From Variovorax sp. DXTD-1 (lineage in GTDB: Bacteria > Pseudomonadota > Gammaproteobacteria > Burkholderiales > Burkholderiaceae_C): a stretch of 64,000 nucleotides of DNA. The notes beneath the pieces were generated by a model. It had not been told where the DNA came from, did no database searches, and was given only the letters and a program-made list of their open reading frames with translations. Made by a program: the position numbers and the translations under genes. Every line of letters begins with the position of its first letter. Positions within the stretch are counted from its first letter, which is position 1. Positions 19,959 to 30,032 of this stretch are shown here, piece by piece. Location of the stretch: NCBI RefSeq assembly GCF_003984625.1, contig NZ_RWKH01000012.1, forward strand, positions 62,001 to 126,000, written 5' to 3'.

Positions 19959-21347
19959 CTAGTCGGCGACAGGCTCGCTGCCCGGAGCGACAGGGTCGGC
20001 CTTGAAGTGGCCCGGGGTGAGTTCGTGCTTTTGCAGCAGGCGGTAGAACTCGGTGCGATTTCGGTCGGCCAGGCGGGCCGCGTCGGCCACGTTGCCGTCG
20101 GTGAGCTTGAGGAGCCCGACCAGGTAGTCGCGCTCGAAACGCTGCTTGGCCTCGGCATAGGTCTGGACCTCGACCGTCGGCACGCGCAGCGCCCGCTGCA
20201 CCAGCGCCAGCGGAATGAGCGGCGAGCTCGACAGCGCGCAAACCTGTTCCACCACGTTGTAGAGCTGCCGCACGTTGCCCGGCCAGGCGGCGGTGGCCAG
20301 TGCCTTCAGCGCCTCGGGCGCAAAGCCGGACAGGCGCTTGCCGTACTTGGTCGACAGCTTCTGCAGGAAGTGATTGGCCAGGAGTGGAATGTCCTCGCGC
20401 CGCGCCGACAGCGGCGGCAACGTGAGCGTGACCACGTTCAGGCGGTAATAAAGGTCTTCGCGGAACTGGCCCGCTTCCATGGCCGCGTCCAGATCGCGGT
20501 GGGTGGCCGAGATGATGCGCACGTCGACCTCGATCGACTGGCTGGCGCCGAGCGGCCGTACCGCGCGCTCCTGCAGCACCCGCAGCAGCTTGACCTGCAG
20601 CGCGGGCGGCATGTCACCGATTTCGTCCAGCAGCAGCGTGCCGCGGTCGGCCTGCTGGAACAGGCCCTTGTGGTTGGCATGGGCGTCGGTGAAGGCGCCC
20701 TTCATGTGGCCGAACAGTTCCGACTCGAGCAGCGCCTCGGGAATGGCGCCGCAATTGACGGCCACGAAGGGCTTGTCGGCCCGAGCGCTCGCGCGGTGAA
20801 TGGCACGCGCCAGCAGTTCCTTGCCGGCGCCGCTGTCGCCGCGCAAAAGCACCGAGGCGTCTGACTTGGCGACCATGCGCGCCTCGGCCAGCAGTTCGGA
20901 CATGCGGTTGCTGCGGCTCACGATTTCGGCGCGCCAGCTTTCGTCGCCGGCCCTGGCGGGCGTGCTGGCGGGCGCGCCCAGTGCCAGCGCCTGGGCGATC
21001 TTGTCGAGAAGCTCGCGGCCGTCGTACGGCTTGGTGAGGTAGGTGAACACGCCGCGCGCCGTGGCCTCGACCGCATCGGGAATGGTGCCGTGCGCGGTGA
21101 GCAGGATCACCGGCAGGGAAGGGTGGCGCTTTCTTATTTCATCGAACAGCTGGAGGCCGTCGCGCCCGGGCAGCCGCACGTCGCTGAGCACCAGCTGCGG
21201 GTGCTCGATCTCGAGCTGCGTGAGCGCGGTTTCCGCCGAGGTCACGGCCGTGACCTGGTAGCCGACCGAACTCAGCCGCATCGAGAGCAGCCGCAGCATG
21301 TCCGGATCGTCGTCCACCACCAGCAGGCGCGCGCCGGTCGTGCTCAT
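19959..21347 (-). CDS. glrR: sigma54-dependent response regulator, GlrR/QseF-like
   Basis: The 462-residue NtrC-class regulator has a receiver with phospho-acceptor Asp56 (LVLSDVRLPG), a AAA+ domain with GDSGAGKE and GTLLLDEIGDMP, the sigma54 loop GAFTDA, and a Fis-like C-terminal HTH (DGNVADAARLADRNRTEFYRLL region). GAFTDA is the variant also found in enterobacterial GlrR. An AGAGG site precedes the ATG at 21347. The upstream lipoprotein and kinase genes reproduce the glrK-qseG-glrR order. In E. coli GlrR drives the sRNA gene glmY; the target here is unknown. Confidence 0.88.
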   Translation of the reverse strand: MSTTGARLLVVDDDPDMLRLLSMRLSSVGYQVTAVTSAETALTQLEIEHPQLVLSDVRLPGRDGLQLFDEIRKRHPSLPVILLTAHGTIPDAVEATARGVFTYLTKPYDGRELLDKIAQALALGAPASTPARAGDESWRAEIVSRSNRMSELLAEARMVAKSDASVLLRGDSGAGKELLARAIHRASARADKPFVAVNCGAIPEALLESELFGHMKGAFTDAHANHKGLFQQADRGTLLLDEIGDMPPALQVKLLRVLQERAVRPLGASQSIEVDVRIISATHRDLDAAMEAGQFREDLYYRLNVVTLTLPPLSARREDIPLLANHFLQKLSTKYGKRLSGFAPEALKALATAAWPGNVRQLYNVVEQVCALSSSPLIPLALVQRALRVPTVEVQTYAEAKQRFERDYLVGLLKLTDGNVADAARLADRNRTEFYRLLQKHELTPGHFKADPVAPGSEPVAD

Positions 21348-21378
21348 CGAAGAACCTCTTTTTGCAGCCGCTGGATAT

Positions 21379-22035
21379 TCATGGAGTGGGCTTGGTGCCG
21401 TTGGGTGGATGCAAGGCCGGCGCCGGTGCGTTCGGGCGCGCAAAGCTGCGCTCAATGGCGCGCAGCGCCTCGATGCGGTCGTTCAGCTGGTCGATGCGGC
21501 GCTGGCTTTCGCGCAACTGCTGCACCTGCTTGTCGCGGTCGTCCTCGACGCGGCGCTGCTCCACGTAGCGCGCAGCCAGTGCGCGCGCGAGCGGCTGCAG
21601 CGGCTGCGCTTCGGGCGAGGGGTTGGCGGCCACACGCTGCATCAGGCCAAGGGCGCGCGCCAGGTCGGCCGGCACGCGCGTTTGTGCAAGCAGCAGCGCC
21701 AGCTGCATCTGTGCGCTGGGCGAATCGCCCGGATCGCCGGCGCGGGTGATCTCGGCGCTCAACTCGGCACCGCCAAGCGGACGCACTTTGTCGGCATAGG
21801 CCAGCATGGCTGCCACGGGCCCCTGGGTCATCAGCGTGAAGAGCGAGGCCGGCTGCGTGGCGGGTGCGGTGGGCTCGGCCTCCACGGGCATCACGCGCGG
21901 CACCACGGGTGGCGGCGGCAGGGCGATGGCCTCGGCCGGGGGCTCGGGCTGCGTCGCGCAGGCGGCCAGCAGCAGGACGAAAGGCACGGCCATCGCCCCG
22001 GAGAAGGTCGAACTGCGGACGAACGAAAAAGACAT
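21379..22035 (-). CDS. qseG: QseG/GlrX-like outer-membrane lipoprotein
   Basis: The ATG at 22035 gives a lipoprotein signal peptide ending in the lipobox LLAAC at about residue 26 (218 residues in all). A Pro/Ala-rich spacer, helical repeats and a C-terminal coiled-coil-like stretch (RQEDDRDKQ-like charged helix into QQLRESQRRIDQLNDRIEALRAI) follow. It sits between the kinase and regulator genes, the place held by qseG in enterobacteria, where QseG binds and stimulates the GlrK/QseE kinase from the outer membrane. Sequence similarity is low; the assignment leans on context and signal. Confidence 0.72.
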   Translation of the reverse strand: MSFSFVRSSTFSGAMAVPFVLLLAACATQPEPPAEAIALPPPPVVPRVMPVEAEPTAPATQPASLFTLMTQGPVAAMLAYADKVRPLGGAELSAEITRAGDPGDSPSAQMQLALLLAQTRVPADLARALGLMQRVAANPSPEAQPLQPLARALAARYVEQRRVEDDRDKQVQQLRESQRRIDQLNDRIEALRAIERSFARPNAPAPALHPPNGTKPTP

Positions 22036-22133
22036 GGATCGACGAAGGAAAGACAAGAGGCAGTGTTTCAGGTGGATGCCCGAAGGCTTCACGAGGGATT
22101 CGCGATGGGTTGTTCTGGAGGCTGGATCCGGGA

Positions 22134-23561
22134 TCAGGCCGTGCGCGGCAGTTCGATGCGAAAGCGCGCGCCAGGCCCGCTCGGCTGCAGGGTGATGCGG
22201 CCTCCATGGGCAGCAATGTACTCCTGCACGATGGAAAGGCCGATGCCGGTGCCCTTGACCGCATGCTCGGGCTGGCGTTCGCCCCGGTAGAACGGCTCGA
22301 AAATGCGGTCGCGGTCGCTTTCGGCAATACCCGGGCCGGCGTCATTGACATCGATGCAGGCCGAATCCGGCGTGCTCGACACGACGATATTGATGACTCC
22401 GCCGCGCGCCGAATAGCGAATGGCGTTGGACAGCAGGTTGGCAATGGCGGTGCCGAGCTTGGTGCGGTCCACCGTGACCGTGAGCGGTTCGCCCTCTGCG
22501 CGCACGCGCAGGCCGTGCGCTTGCCACTGCAGTCGCTGCGCCTCGATCTGTTCTTCAATCAGCGGCAGCAGCTCGGTGCGTTCCCGGCGCAGCTCGCGCG
22601 CCTCGAAGGCCGCGGCATTGAAGCGCAGCAGCGCCTCGATCTGGCCCTGCAGCGACACGGTGTTCTGGTTCAGGATTTGCGCCACTTCCAGCTGGGCCGG
22701 GTTGAGCGGGCCCGTCACGCCGTCTTCGAGCAGCGAGACACCTTCCCTCAGCGCGGCCAGCGGCGTTTTCAGCTCGTGCGACACATGGCGCAGGAAGCGC
22801 GCCTTGTCGGCGTCCAGTTCGGTCAGGCGCAAGCGCAGCCACTCCAGCTGCTGCGACACGCGCCGGATGTCCGCCGGACCGCGAATGTCGATCGGCTCGT
22901 CGAGCCGGTTTTGCCCGAGGCCGACGATGGCGTGCTCCAGCCGCTTGAACGGGCGCGCCAGCCAGATACCGAAAGCCAGTGCCAGCGACACCGCGAGCAC
23001 GCTGGCGGCGATCACCTCGCGCATCAGGCGGCTGCGTGCGTTCTCGATGCGCTTGGCCAGCGCGTCGTTCTGCGTTTCGATGAGGAACTGCGCCTGCTGC
23101 GCCAGGTTGGTGTTCAGCGAATCGAGTTCGCGGAACTGCATGGCCATGGTGCTTTCGCGCGAGAGCGCACTGTCGGCGCTTCCGCTCATCAGGCCTTCGA
23201 TCACGCCGAGCTGGGCGCGCCACATCTGGATTCCCGCCGGCGCAAGGCCGTTGTTCTCCAGCCGTTCGAGCACCTGGTGCGCTTCACGCGCGGCGTCGTC
23301 GAAGCGGCGGCGCAACACGGCGTCGTTCAGCACCAGCGACTGGCGCCCGGCGCGCTCCATGGCCGCGCTGCGCTCGGCCAGCGACTGGGCCGCGCCCGAG
23401 AGCCGCAGCGCGCGGGCGGCCGCATCGCGGCTCTGGCTCATGAGCGCGTCGTACTGGAACACCGAGCGCAGCACCACGCCCACCAGCAGGGCGGTGATCA
23501 GCAGGAATGCGAAAAGAAGGAGCTGCTGGAACGAGCCCCGCGTCGATGGCCGTTTCGCCAT
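22134..23561 (-). CDS. glrK: sensor histidine kinase, GlrK/QseE-like
   Basis: The 475-residue kinase has an N-terminal transmembrane helix (FQQLLLFAFLLITALLVGVVL), a helical periplasmic domain, a second helix near residue 180 (AASVLAVSLALAFGIWLA), HAMP, HisKA with RHVSHELKTPLAAL, and HATPase motifs NLLSNAIRYS and GTGIGLSIVQEYIAAHGG. The ATG shares one base with the miaB stop (TGATG), so translation is coupled to miaB. Kinase, lipoprotein and sigma54 regulator follow in order on one strand. The signal sensed is unknown; reports of adrenergic sensing in enterobacteria need not apply. Confidence 0.87.
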   Translation of the reverse strand: MAKRPSTRGSFQQLLLFAFLLITALLVGVVLRSVFQYDALMSQSRDAAARALRLSGAAQSLAERSAAMERAGRQSLVLNDAVLRRRFDDAAREAHQVLERLENNGLAPAGIQMWRAQLGVIEGLMSGSADSALSRESTMAMQFRELDSLNTNLAQQAQFLIETQNDALAKRIENARSRLMREVIAASVLAVSLALAFGIWLARPFKRLEHAIVGLGQNRLDEPIDIRGPADIRRVSQQLEWLRLRLTELDADKARFLRHVSHELKTPLAALREGVSLLEDGVTGPLNPAQLEVAQILNQNTVSLQGQIEALLRFNAAAFEARELRRERTELLPLIEEQIEAQRLQWQAHGLRVRAEGEPLTVTVDRTKLGTAIANLLSNAIRYSARGGVINIVVSSTPDSACIDVNDAGPGIAESDRDRIFEPFYRGERQPEHAVKGTGIGLSIVQEYIAAHGGRITLQPSGPGARFRIELPRTA

Positions 23562-24925
23562 CAGGCGGCGAGCGCGGCCGAAGCCGGCGCCGTCGACGTT
23601 TCGCGCGTGGTCACTTCGCCGCGCAGCGTGTAGGCGAGCGAGCGCGTGATGCGCAGGTCGGCCATCTGCCCGACGAGCCGTGCATCGCCTTCGAAGTTGA
23701 CCACGCGGTTGCACTCCGTGCGGCCCATCAGCTCGTTCGCGTCCTTGCGCGAAGCCCCTTCGACCAGCACGCGCTGCGTGGTGCCCACGAGCGCATCGCC
23801 GAAGCGGCGCACGTTGCCGTCGATCACGCGCTGCAGCGTTTGCAGGCGCGCGAGCTTCACCGCATGGGGCGTGTCGTCGTGCAGCGCCGCGGCCGGCGTG
23901 CCGGGGCGCGGGCTGAAGATGAAGCTGAAGCTGTTGTCGAACTGGCAGTCGTCGATCAGCTTCATCATCTTGGCAAAGTCTTCGTCGGTTTCGCCGGGGA
24001 AGCCGACGATGAAGTCGCTGGAGAGCGCAAGCTCGGGCCGGATGGCGCGCAGCTTGCGCACCGTGCTCTTGTATTCCATGGCGGTGTAGCCGCGCTTCAT
24101 GGCCATGAGGATGCGGTCGCTGCCGTGCTGCACGGGCAGGTGCAGGTGGCTCACCAGCTGCGGCACCTTGGCGTAGGCCTCGATCAGCCGGGGCGTGAAT
24201 TCGTTCGGGTGGCTGGTCGTGTAGCGGATGCGCTCGATGCCGGGAATTTCGGCCACGTATTCGATGAGCAGGGCGAAGTCGGCAATCTCGGCCGTATCGC
24301 CCATGCGGCCTCGGTAGGCGTTCACGTTCTGCCCGAGCAGCGTGACCTCGCGCACGCCCTGGTCGGCCAGCCCGGCAATCTCCACCAGCACGTCGTCCAG
24401 CGGTCGGTTCACTTCCTCGCCGCGGGTGTAGGGCACCACGCAGTAGCTGCAGTATTTGGAGCAGCCTTCCATGATCGACACGAACGCCGTAGCGCCCTCC
24501 ACCCGCGCGGGCGGAAGGTGGTCGAACTTCTCGATCTCGGGAAAGCTGATATCCACTTGCGGGCGGTCCAGCCGCTCGCGGTCGTTCAGCATTTCGGGCA
24601 GGCGGTGCAGCGTTTGCGGGCCGAACACGATGTCGACATAAGGAGCGCGCGCGATGATGGCATCGCCCTCCTGGCTGGCCACGCAGCCGCCCACGCCGAT
24701 CTTCACGCCCTTGGCCTTCAGGTGCTTCACGCGGCCCAGGTCGGAGAACACCTTCTCCTGGGCCTTTTCGCGCACCGAGCAGGTGTTGAACAGGATCAGG
24801 TCGGCCTCGTCCACGTTCTGGGTGGGCTCGTAGCCCTGCGCGGCGTTCAGCACATCGGCCATCTTGTCCGAGTCGTACTCGTTCATCTGGCAGCCGAAGG
24901 TTTTGATAAAGACTTTTTTGCTCAT
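23561..24925 (-). CDS. miaB: tRNA-2-methylthio-N6-isopentenyladenosine synthase
   Basis: This radical-SAM methylthiotransferase adds a methylthio group to i6A37 in tRNAs reading UNN codons. The 454-residue protein has the N-terminal UPF0004 domain with three cysteines of the auxiliary cluster (TFGCQMN, NTCSV, GGCVA), the radical-SAM CxxxCxxC motif in [16 protein letters not shown], and a C-terminal TRAM domain. The start [20 protein letters not shown] is canonical. It leads the coupled glrK cluster. Confidence 0.96.
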   Translation of the reverse strand: MSKKVFIKTFGCQMNEYDSDKMADVLNAAQGYEPTQNVDEADLILFNTCSVREKAQEKVFSDLGRVKHLKAKGVKIGVGGCVASQEGDAIIARAPYVDIVFGPQTLHRLPEMLNDRERLDRPQVDISFPEIEKFDHLPPARVEGATAFVSIMEGCSKYCSYCVVPYTRGEEVNRPLDDVLVEIAGLADQGVREVTLLGQNVNAYRGRMGDTAEIADFALLIEYVAEIPGIERIRYTTSHPNEFTPRLIEAYAKVPQLVSHLHLPVQHGSDRILMAMKRGYTAMEYKSTVRKLRAIRPELALSSDFIVGFPGETDEDFAKMMKLIDDCQFDNSFSFIFSPRPGTPAAALHDDTPHAVKLARLQTLQRVIDGNVRRFGDALVGTTQRVLVEGASRKDANELMGRTECNRVVNFEGDARLVGQMADLRITRSLAYTLRGEVTTRETSTAPASAALAA

Positions 24926-25016
24926 GGGGTGCTCTCTTGCCCTCCCGAGCGGGAAGGCGGAATACCGGACGCGCGCGGCGTCCGGAGGCGCGGCGGGCGA
25001 GGGCCCGCTGGCATTT

Positions 25017-25466
25017 TTATTGCGTGTTGACGGTGTCGTTCGTGGTGAACGGCCAGATGTTCAAGAGCGGCTTGTCGAGCGATTCGCGCCTGGCAACGGC
25101 TTCGTCGGGCGTCAGGATCCAGACCTCGCGCAGCAGGCCTGCTGCGTCACGCGTGTAATTGACCAAGAATTTCTGACCCGTGATGGCACTCGACATGACC
25201 AGCATGTTCTGGGCGCTGCGGATGCGTCCGCCCGGCGCCATGCGGTCAGGCTTGCCGTCGAGTTCGACGTCGACCCCGTCGATCACCATGAACTTGCCGC
25301 GCAGCGTGCCGACCGGGAACGTGCGGCCGCCTACGAGCGACTCGTTCTGGGTCTGCGGCCGGGGAATGTCGGCCTGGGCCGCCGCGTCAATGGAAAAAAG
25401 GCTTGCAGCTACTGTGCAAAGCGCTATGAAAGTGAGAGCATTCGTGGGTTTCTTGCAGCGGTTCAT
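25017..25466 (-). CDS. hypothetical secreted protein
   Basis: The 149-residue protein begins with a Sec-type signal peptide ([31 protein letters not shown], cleavage likely after AAAQ or just before). The mature part reads as a single beta-rich domain ([25 protein letters not shown] then ILTPDEA). I recognise no catalytic motif. The ATG at 25466 was chosen because it opens the signal peptide. It lies upstream of miaB on the same strand (91-bp gap with two GC-rich hairpins) and diverges from the RND adaptor gene. Function unknown; periplasmic location inferred. Confidence 0.75.
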   Translation of the reverse strand: MNRCKKPTNALTFIALCTVAASLFSIDAAAQADIPRPQTQNESLVGGRTFPVGTLRGKFMVIDGVDVELDGKPDRMAPGGRIRSAQNMLVMSSAITGQKFLVNYTRDAAGLLREVWILTPDEAVARRESLDKPLLNIWPFTTNDTVNTQ

Positions 25467-25653
25467 GGGGTATATCCAGAGGCTGTGGAGCGGCGATTTT
25501 AGCGGCGAGGTTGATTTCGGCCTTGCGCCTGCCACAGCGGGTTGTGCACGGGCCATTGCGTTGCCGCTTTACTTATCTTTACGGTACCCGTCGACACTGT
25601 GAACTGGCCGCTGATCCAATAGCCGCTGTCAGCCCAAAGTGCACAAAAAATCC

Positions 25654-26871
25654 ATGAAGAAAAAACTCGTCTTCGCCCTTGCAGGTGTGTCTATCGTAGC
25701 CGCCGCAGGATGGTGGTGGAGCGGATCTGGCGATCGGCTTGCCGCAGGCAATGCCAAGCCCGCCGCAGGCGCCAAGGGCGCAGCACCCGCCGACGGCGCG
25801 CCGCCGGCACTGGTAACGCTCGCAACCGCCGTGCGGCAGGACGTACCTGTCACGGTCCAGGTCAACGGCAGCGTGGTGTCCCTCAACAGCGTCGATCTCC
25901 GGCCGCAGGTGACCAATACCGTGGCGGCGGTGCACGTGAAGGAAGGGCAGTTCGTCAAGGAGGGCCAGCTGCTCTTCACGCTGGACGACCGCAACGACCA
26001 GGCCAATCTGGCCCGCGCCCGCGCGCAGCAGAAGCGCGACGAGGCCACGCTGGCCGACCTGGAGCGCCAGTACAAGCGCAGCCAGGAACTGCTGGCGCAG
26101 AACTTCATCTCGAAGAGCGCCAGCGACGCCACGCTGTCGCAGCTCGAGGCGCAGCGCGCCGCAGTGGCCGCCGATCGCGCCGCGGTGCAGTCGGCGCAAG
26201 TGGCGCTGGGGTACGCCACGCTGCGAGCGCCCATTGCGGGGCGCATCGGCGCCGTCAACATCTATCCCGGCACACTGGTGCAGCCCACGCTGTCGCTGGT
26301 CACCATCACGCAGCTCGACCCCATTGCGGTGAGCTTCCCCGTGCCCGAGGCCAATCTGCAAGACCTGCTGGCCGCAGCGCGCAGCCGCGCCAAGGTCGAG
26401 GCGCTCGTGACCGGGCGCCAAGAGCCACTGAGCGGTGTGCTCAATTTCGTCGACAACACGGTCGATCCGCAGATCGGCACCGTGCGCGCGAAGGCGGTGT
26501 TCGACAACGCCGACCAGAGCCTGTGGCCCGGCCAGTTCGTGGGCACGCGCATCACGGTGCGCACGCTGGCAGGCGCCACCGTGGTGCCTGCCGCGGCGCT
26601 CATGATGCTGCCCGACGGTGCCTCGCTCTACGTGGTCGACCATGCCGGCACCGCGGCGCGCCGCAAGGTCCAGGTGCTCTATACCTTCGGCACCAAGGTG
26701 GCGGTGAGCGGCGTCGAGCCGGGTGAGCAGGTGGTCATCGAGGGCAGCCAGAACGTGCGCCCGGGTGGCAAGGTCCGCGTCGACGCAAAGGCCGCGCCGG
26801 CGGGCACGACCGGCGTCACGCCGGGCAGCGCAGCCTCATCGGACATCAAGACCCCGCGGGAACGCGCATGA
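25654..26871 (+). CDS. RND efflux periplasmic adaptor, MdtA-like
   Basis: This is the membrane-fusion subunit of a tripartite efflux pump. The 405-residue protein has an N-terminal membrane anchor (MKKKLVFALAGVSIVAAAGWWW), a biotinyl-lipoyl-like hairpin (VTNTVAAVHVKEGQFVKEGQLLFTLD), a long alpha-hairpin rich in Ala/Gln/Arg, and the beta-barrel and membrane-proximal domains (DNTVDPQIGTVRAKAVFDN, LWPGQFVGTRI). I use the ATG at 25654; an in-frame GTG lies at 25639. It overlaps the downstream permease by ATGA, so the pair is co-translated. Confidence 0.92.
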   Translation: MKKKLVFALAGVSIVAAAGWWWSGSGDRLAAGNAKPAAGAKGAAPADGAPPALVTLATAVRQDVPVTVQVNGSVVSLNSVDLRPQVTNTVAAVHVKEGQFVKEGQLLFTLDDRNDQANLARARAQQKRDEATLADLERQYKRSQELLAQNFISKSASDATLSQLEAQRAAVAADRAAVQSAQVALGYATLRAPIAGRIGAVNIYPGTLVQPTLSLVTITQLDPIAVSFPVPEANLQDLLAAARSRAKVEALVTGRQEPLSGVLNFVDNTVDPQIGTVRAKAVFDNADQSLWPGQFVGTRITVRTLAGATVVPAAALMMLPDGASLYVVDHAGTAARRKVQVLYTFGTKVAVSGVEPGEQVVIEGSQNVRPGGKVRVDAKAAPAGTTGVTPGSAASSDIKTPRERA

Positions 26872-29800
26872 ACATCTCGGAGCTGTGCATCCGCCGTCCC
26901 GCCTTGACGGTGCTGTTGTCCGCCGCGGTGGTGGTGGCGGGCATCTTTGCGTATTTCAGCATTCCGGTCGCCGCGCTGCCGAGCTACAACACGCCGGTCA
27001 TCAACGTGAATGCCCAGTTGCCGGGGGCAAGCCCGGACACCATGGCCTCGTCGGTGGCGCTGCCGCTCGAGAAGCAGTTCTCGACCATTCCGGGCCTGCA
27101 GACCATCAGCTCGGTCAACACCCAGGGTGTGAGTTCGATCACGCTCGAGTTCGTGAGCAGCCGCGACATCGATGCCGCCGCCGTCGACGTGCAGGCCGCG
27201 CTGCTGCGCGCCCAGCGCCAGCTGCCGCAAGAGCTGACGCAGCTGCCTTCGTACCGCAAGGTGAATCCGGCCGATGCGCCGGTGCTGTTCATTGCGCTCA
27301 TTTCGCCGTCGATGAACCCCTCGGAGCTCAACGACTATGCCGAGAACCTGATCTCGCCCACGCTCTCCACTATCGACGGCGTGGCGCAGGTGGCCGTGTA
27401 CGGGCGCAAGGCCTTCGCGGTGCGCATCAAGGCCAACGCCGATCTGCTGAACGCGCGCAACATCACGCTCGACGAGCTCGCCAGGGCGGTGAATTCGGCC
27501 AATGCCAACACGCCCGTCGGCACGCTCGACGGCCCGCGCCAGACGCTCACCATCCAGGCCAACCGGCAACTCACGAAGGCCGAGGACTTTGCCAAGCTGA
27601 TCATCGGCCAGCGCAACGGCGCCCCGGTGCGGCTCGACGAAGTGGCCACCATCGAAGACAGCTTCGAGTCGGTCAAGACCGCGAGCAGCTTCAACGGCCA
27701 GAGCTCCATCTCGCTGGCCGTGCAGCGGCAGCCGAATGCCAACACGGTGGAAGTCGTGGACGCGGTGCGCGCGCTCATTCCTCGCTTCAAGGCCGAGTTG
27801 CCGCAGTCGGTCGAGATCCACATGGTGAACGACCGATCGCTGTCCATCCGCGAGGCGGTGCATGACGTGCAGCTCACGCTGCTGGGCACCATCGCGCTGG
27901 TGGTCATGGTGATCTTCCTGTTCCTGCACCGGCTGGTGGCCACGCTGATTCCGGCCGTCACCATCCCCATCTCGTTGATCGGCGCGGTGGCGCTGCTCTA
28001 TGCCTTCGGCTACAGCCTGGACAACGTGTCCCTGCTCGGCATCACGCTGGCCGTGGGCCTGGTGGTGGACGACGCCATCGTGGTGCTCGAAAACATCATG
28101 CGCTATGTCGAAAAGGGCATGGAGCCCTTCGCGGCGGCGCTGCGCGGCGCGCGAGAGGTGGGCTTCACCATCATCTCCATCTCGATCTCGCTGGTGGCGG
28201 TGTTCATCCCCATCTTCTTCATGCCGGGCGTGATCGGCCTGCTGTTCCATGAGTTCGCGGTGGTGGTGGCGCTGGCCGTGCTGGTGTCGGCCGTCGTGTC
28301 GCTCACGCTGGTGCCGATGCTTGCGAGCCGGCTGCTCAAGCACACACCGCGGCCCGAAGGTGCCATCGACCACGAAGAAGAGCATCCGGAACCCGGAACC
28401 GCCATCGGCCGCGCTTTCGAGCGCGGCTACCGCTGGGTGCACGGCAGCTACATGCGAACGCTCGACTGGACGCTCGGCCATCGCACGCTGATGCTGCTGG
28501 TGGCCGGCGCCACCTTCGTCGTCACGGCCTGGCTGTTCGTTTCCATTCCGAAGGGCTTCTTCCCCGAAGAAGACATCGGGCAGATCCAGATCACCACCGA
28601 AGCTGCCGAGGACATCTCGTTCACCGCCATGAATGCGCTGCAAGAGCGCGTGGCCGCCTCACTCCAGGCTGACCCGAGCGTGGCCTACGTGAGCTCTTTC
28701 GTCGGCGTGGGCGGGCCGACCGCCACGCAGAACTCAGGCCGTCTTTTTGCTGTGCTCAAGCCGCGCAGCGAGCGCCCCAAGATGGCCAAGGTGCTCGAAT
28801 CGCTGCGCCAGCGCTTCCGCGAGATTCCAGGCATTGCGGTCTACATGCAGCCGGTGCAGAACCTGCGCCTGGGCGGGCGCCAGAGCAAGGCGCGCTTCCA
28901 GTACACGCTGCAAAGCGTGAACGCCGGCGAAATGGCGCCGTGGTCCACGCGGCTCATGGAGCGCATGCGCGCCGACCCGGTCTTCCGCGACGTGACCAGC
29001 GACTCGCAGAACCGCGGCCTGCAGGCCACGCTCGAAATCGACCGCGACAAGGCCGGCGTGCTCGGCGTTGCGGTGGGCGACCTGCGGCTGGCGCTCTACA
29101 ACGCGTATGGCGACCGGCAGATCGGCAGCATCTACGGCGCGAGCAACACCTACCAGGTGATTCTCTCGGCCGCGGACAGCGACCGGCAGTTCGAGGACGA
29201 TGTCTCGCGCCTCTCGGTGCGCAGCACCACCGGCCGGCTGGTGCCCCTCTCGGCCTTCTCGACCGTCAAGCGCACGGTGGGGCCGACCTCGGTCAACCAC
29301 CAGGGCCAGCTGCAGGCGGTGACGGTGTCGTTCAACCTCGCGCCCGACGTGCCGCTGGGCAACGCGACCGCGAAGATCGACCAGTTCAAGGAAGAGCTGA
29401 AGATGCCGCAGTCGATCATCACCACCTACGGCGGCGATGCGGCGGTGTTCCAGAGTTCGCAATCGAGCCAGGCCGTGCTGCTGGTGCTGGCCGTGCTGGT
29501 CATCTACGTGCTGCTGGGCGTGCTGTACGAAAGCTACATCCACCCGCTGACCATCCTGGCCGGGCTGCCGTCCGCGGCGGTGGGCGCGTTGATCTCGCTG
29601 AAGATATTCGGCTTCGACCTGACGCTGATCGCGACCATCGGCATCCTGCTCCTGATCGGCATCGTGAAGAAGAACGCGATCATGATGATCGACTTCGCGC
29701 TCGACGCGCAGCGCACCGAAGGAATGAAGCCGGTCGATGCCATCCGCGAAGCCTGCCGGCTGCGCTTTCGCCCGATTCTCATGACCACGCTGGCGGCGCT

Positions 29801-30032
29801 GATGGGCGCGCTGCCGCTCGCGCTGGGGCTGGGTGCCGGCGCCGAACTGCGCCAGCCGCTGGGCGTGGCCGTGGTGGGCGGGCTGATCTTCTCGCAAGTG
29901 ATCACGCTCTACATCACGCCCGCCATCTACCTGGCGCTCGACCGCTACAGCGGCACCGGGCCGATGGTCGACCTGCCGGGCGAAGCGAAGGCCGAAGCCG
30001 CCGCGGCGCACGGCACGGCATCGCACGCCTAG
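26868..30032 (+). CDS. RND efflux permease, MdtB/MuxB-like
   Basis: The 1054-residue inner-membrane proton-driven pump has 12 transmembrane helices in the AcrB layout. The proton-relay residues are seen: two Asp in GLVVDDAIVVLEN (TM4) and Lys in GIVKKNAIMMIDFA (TM10). The N-terminus MNISELCIRRPALTVLL is typical of the MdtB/MuxB multidrug subgroup rather than heavy-metal CusA. No outer-membrane factor gene follows, so the pump must use a TolC-like protein encoded elsewhere. Substrates cannot be told. Its last 4 bases overlap the convergent phosphatase gene. Confidence 0.93.
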   Translation: MNISELCIRRPALTVLLSAAVVVAGIFAYFSIPVAALPSYNTPVINVNAQLPGASPDTMASSVALPLEKQFSTIPGLQTISSVNTQGVSSITLEFVSSRDIDAAAVDVQAALLRAQRQLPQELTQLPSYRKVNPADAPVLFIALISPSMNPSELNDYAENLISPTLSTIDGVAQVAVYGRKAFAVRIKANADLLNARNITLDELARAVNSANANTPVGTLDGPRQTLTIQANRQLTKAEDFAKLIIGQRNGAPVRLDEVATIEDSFESVKTASSFNGQSSISLAVQRQPNANTVEVVDAVRALIPRFKAELPQSVEIHMVNDRSLSIREAVHDVQLTLLGTIALVVMVIFLFLHRLVATLIPAVTIPISLIGAVALLYAFGYSLDNVSLLGITLAVGLVVDDAIVVLENIMRYVEKGMEPFAAALRGAREVGFTIISISISLVAVFIPIFFMPGVIGLLFHEFAVVVALAVLVSAVVSLTLVPMLASRLLKHTPRPEGAIDHEEEHPEPGTAIGRAFERGYRWVHGSYMRTLDWTLGHRTLMLLVAGATFVVTAWLFVSIPKGFFPEEDIGQIQITTEAAEDISFTAMNALQERVAASLQADPSVAYVSSFVGVGGPTATQNSGRLFAVLKPRSERPKMAKVLESLRQRFREIPGIAVYMQPVQNLRLGGRQSKARFQYTLQSVNAGEMAPWSTRLMERMRADPVFRDVTSDSQNRGLQATLEIDRDKAGVLGVAVGDLRLALYNAYGDRQIGSIYGASNTYQVILSAADSDRQFEDDVSRLSVRSTTGRLVPLSAFSTVKRTVGPTSVNHQGQLQAVTVSFNLAPDVPLGNATAKIDQFKEELKMPQSIITTYGGDAAVFQSSQSSQAVLLVLAVLVIYVLLGVLYESYIHPLTILAGLPSAAVGALISLKIFGFDLTLIATIGILLLIGIVKKNAIMMIDFALDAQRTEGMKPVDAIREACRLRFRPILMTTLAALMGALPLALGLGAGAELRQPLGVAVVGGLIFSQVITLYITPAIYLALDRYSGTGPMVDLPGEAKAEAAAAHGTASHA

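Noticed and set aside
24926-25016. A rho-independent terminator before miaB
   Set aside because: The CCGGACGC/GCGTCCGG hairpin at 24964-24984 is strong but has no U-tract on the minus strand, so termination is not supported.
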